This document shows, in pieces, positions 63,116 to 64,000 of a stretch of 64,000 nt of DNA. A program made the position numbers and the translations under genes. How positions within the stretch are numbered: the stretch's first letter is position 1; every line of letters begins with the position of its first letter. Origin of the DNA: Pseudogemmobacter bohemicus (GTDB taxonomy: Bacteria > Pseudomonadota > Alphaproteobacteria > Rhodobacterales > Rhodobacteraceae). The notes below the pieces were generated by a model. The model worked only from the letters and a program-made list of their open reading frames with translations. It ran no database searches and was not told the DNA's origin. The DNA is taken from NCBI RefSeq assembly GCF_003290025.1, contig NZ_QNHG01000002.1, positions 446,941 to 510,940 of the forward strand. The letters are read 5' to 3'.

Positions 63116-64000
63116 ATGGCAGGCGGCAAGATGCTTCACCGCGCAATGGGAATTCTGCTGACGACCAGCGCACTGACCGTGCTGGCGCCGGTTGCGCAGG
63201 GGCAAACCACGGAAAATCTCGGGACGGTGGTGCTGGAGGCGACGGGCGGCTATGCGGCCGGAAAATCGCGCGCGGGCACCAAGACCGAGACGCCGCTTGA
63301 GGAAACGCCGGCCTCGGTCTCGGTGGTGACCGAAGAGCAGATCGCAGATCAGTCGTCGAAATCGGTGGCCCAGGCGCTGCGCTATACGGCGGGCGTCACT
63401 GCGGAATATCGCGGCGCCTCGAATATCAGTGACGAGGTCTATATGCGCGGCTTCGGCTATGTGCCGCGATATGTGGACGGGCTGTCCTTTGGCGGTTCGG
63501 GGCAGCAGATCGACACCTGGCTTCTGGAAAGCGTGACGGCGGTGAAAGGGCCGGCCTCGCTGCTTTACGGCCAGGCCAATCCGGGCGGGCTGATCGACAG
63601 CACCACCCGCAAGGCGAATGGCAGCACGATCAACCGGATCGGCTTCTCGACCGGATCCGGATCACGGGCCGAAGCGCGGTTCGACTTTGCGCGGCCGGTC
63701 GAGGGCACCGACTTTTCCTGGCGGCTGGTGGGGATCGCCGCCCAGGCCGATACCCAGGAAGAGGGGCTGCAGACCCGGCGCCTGTCGCTGGCGCCCTCGT
63801 TCCGCTGGACGCCGACCGATGCCACCTCGCTGACTGTCTTCGGCATGTATCAGCGCGAGCCCGATGCCGGTTACCGCAATTTCCGTGAATATGCCGGGAC
63901 GGTGGCACCGACCGCCTATGGCTTCATCCCCGCCGATTTCCTCGTTGGCGACCCGGATTTCGAACTCTCAAGCCGCACCTCTTATGCGCTTGGATTCGAG
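63116..64000 (+). CDS. TonB-dependent siderophore receptor (partial, continues beyond window)
   Basis: The first 295 residues of an outer-membrane receptor. The signal peptide covers about residues 1-29 (MGILLTTSALTVLAPVAQG). The plug domain contains TPLEETPASVSVVTEEQI, SVAQALRYTAGV, YMRGFGYVPRYVDGL and LLESVTAVKGPASLLYGQANPGGLID, hallmarks of FhuA/FpvA-type ferric siderophore receptors. Barrel strands begin at about residue 175. Between it and the divergent AraC gene lies an AT-rich promoter stretch with TATAAT at 63028. AAGGGACAGTTC precedes ATG 63116. Confidence 0.9.
   Translation, partial: MAGGKMLHRAMGILLTTSALTVLAPVAQGQTTENLGTVVLEATGGYAAGKSRAGTKTETPLEETPASVSVVTEEQIADQSSKSVAQALRYTAGVTAEYRGASNISDEVYMRGFGYVPRYVDGLSFGGSGQQIDTWLLESVTAVKGPASLLYGQANPGGLIDSTTRKANGSTINRIGFSTGSGSRAEARFDFARPVEGTDFSWRLVGIAAQADTQEEGLQTRRLSLAPSFRWTPTDATSLTVFGMYQREPDAGYRNFREYAGTVAPTAYGFIPADFLVGDPDFELSSRTSYALGFE

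Noticed and set aside
1-64000. CRISPR arrays, rRNA and tRNA genes
   Set aside because: No regularly spaced repeats were seen, and no stretch with the conserved tRNA T-arm or rRNA motifs was recognised on either strand; a covariance-model scan would settle tRNAs.

Overview
The window is high-GC DNA (low only in some control regions) with alphaproteobacterial gene families: several sugar ABC systems, a Hint-domain relic, and IS5, IS1380, IS66, ISL3-type and IS3 sequences. Together these suggest a Rhodobacterales (Paracoccus/Rhodobacter-like) genome, probably an accessory replicon or a plastic chromosomal region. The taxon is an inference; no rRNA or tRNA gene was seen.

Layout. (1) 1-7.7 kb: a ribose-type operon on the minus strand (Fe/2OG oxygenase, permease, binding protein, ATPase, PfkB kinase, RbsD-type pyranase, PanB-like protein) with a divergent AraC regulator. 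(2) 7.7-18.8 kb: an IS-rich patch with small membrane proteins, a LysR/monooxygenase-like/pirin cluster, a PEBP protein, an IS1380 transposase, a frameshifted intradiol dioxygenase, IS5 copy 1 and a decayed Hint protein. (3) 18.9-24.6 kb: a quinone-stress-like operon (VOC dioxygenase, esterase, XapX, GNAT, DoxX, exported amidohydrolase) with a divergent LysR and a perfect operator palindrome. (4) 24.6-37.7 kb: a complete aldose-to-pentose-phosphate module: MalFG-type ABC importer, Zn dehydrogenase, lactonase, gluconokinase, 6-phosphogluconate dehydrogenase, hydroxypyruvate isomerase-like protein and GntR, with a TTGGATACAA-type site in front of two divergent arms. (5) 38.4-49.1 kb: an IS3 relic, then a polyol/ketose locus with SorC regulator, FGGY kinase, split transketolase, two SDR dehydrogenases and a second RbsABC-type transporter. 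(6) 49.6-51 kb: IS5 copy 2, flanked by an IS66 tail on one side and an integrase head on the other. (7) 51.6-58.8 kb: an oversized glutamate synthase-like protein coupled to a CysJ-like diflavin reductase. (8) 58.9-64 kb: a frameshifted hypothetical gene, a heavily frameshifted PQQ glucose dehydrogenase, an AraC regulator and a TonB-dependent siderophore receptor that runs off the window.

How it fits together. Three separate carbohydrate loci each carry their own importer, oxidoreductases, kinase and regulator. In the gluconate module the periplasmic glucose-oxidising enzyme is broken while the cytoplasmic route is intact. The two IS5 copies are in opposite orientation and bracket about 31.7 kb, which includes two of the three sugar loci, so this block could invert. 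The least conventional item is the glutamate synthase-like protein: it has an inserted domain, a C-terminal extension, an altered cysteine triad and a diflavin reductase partner in place of GltD.
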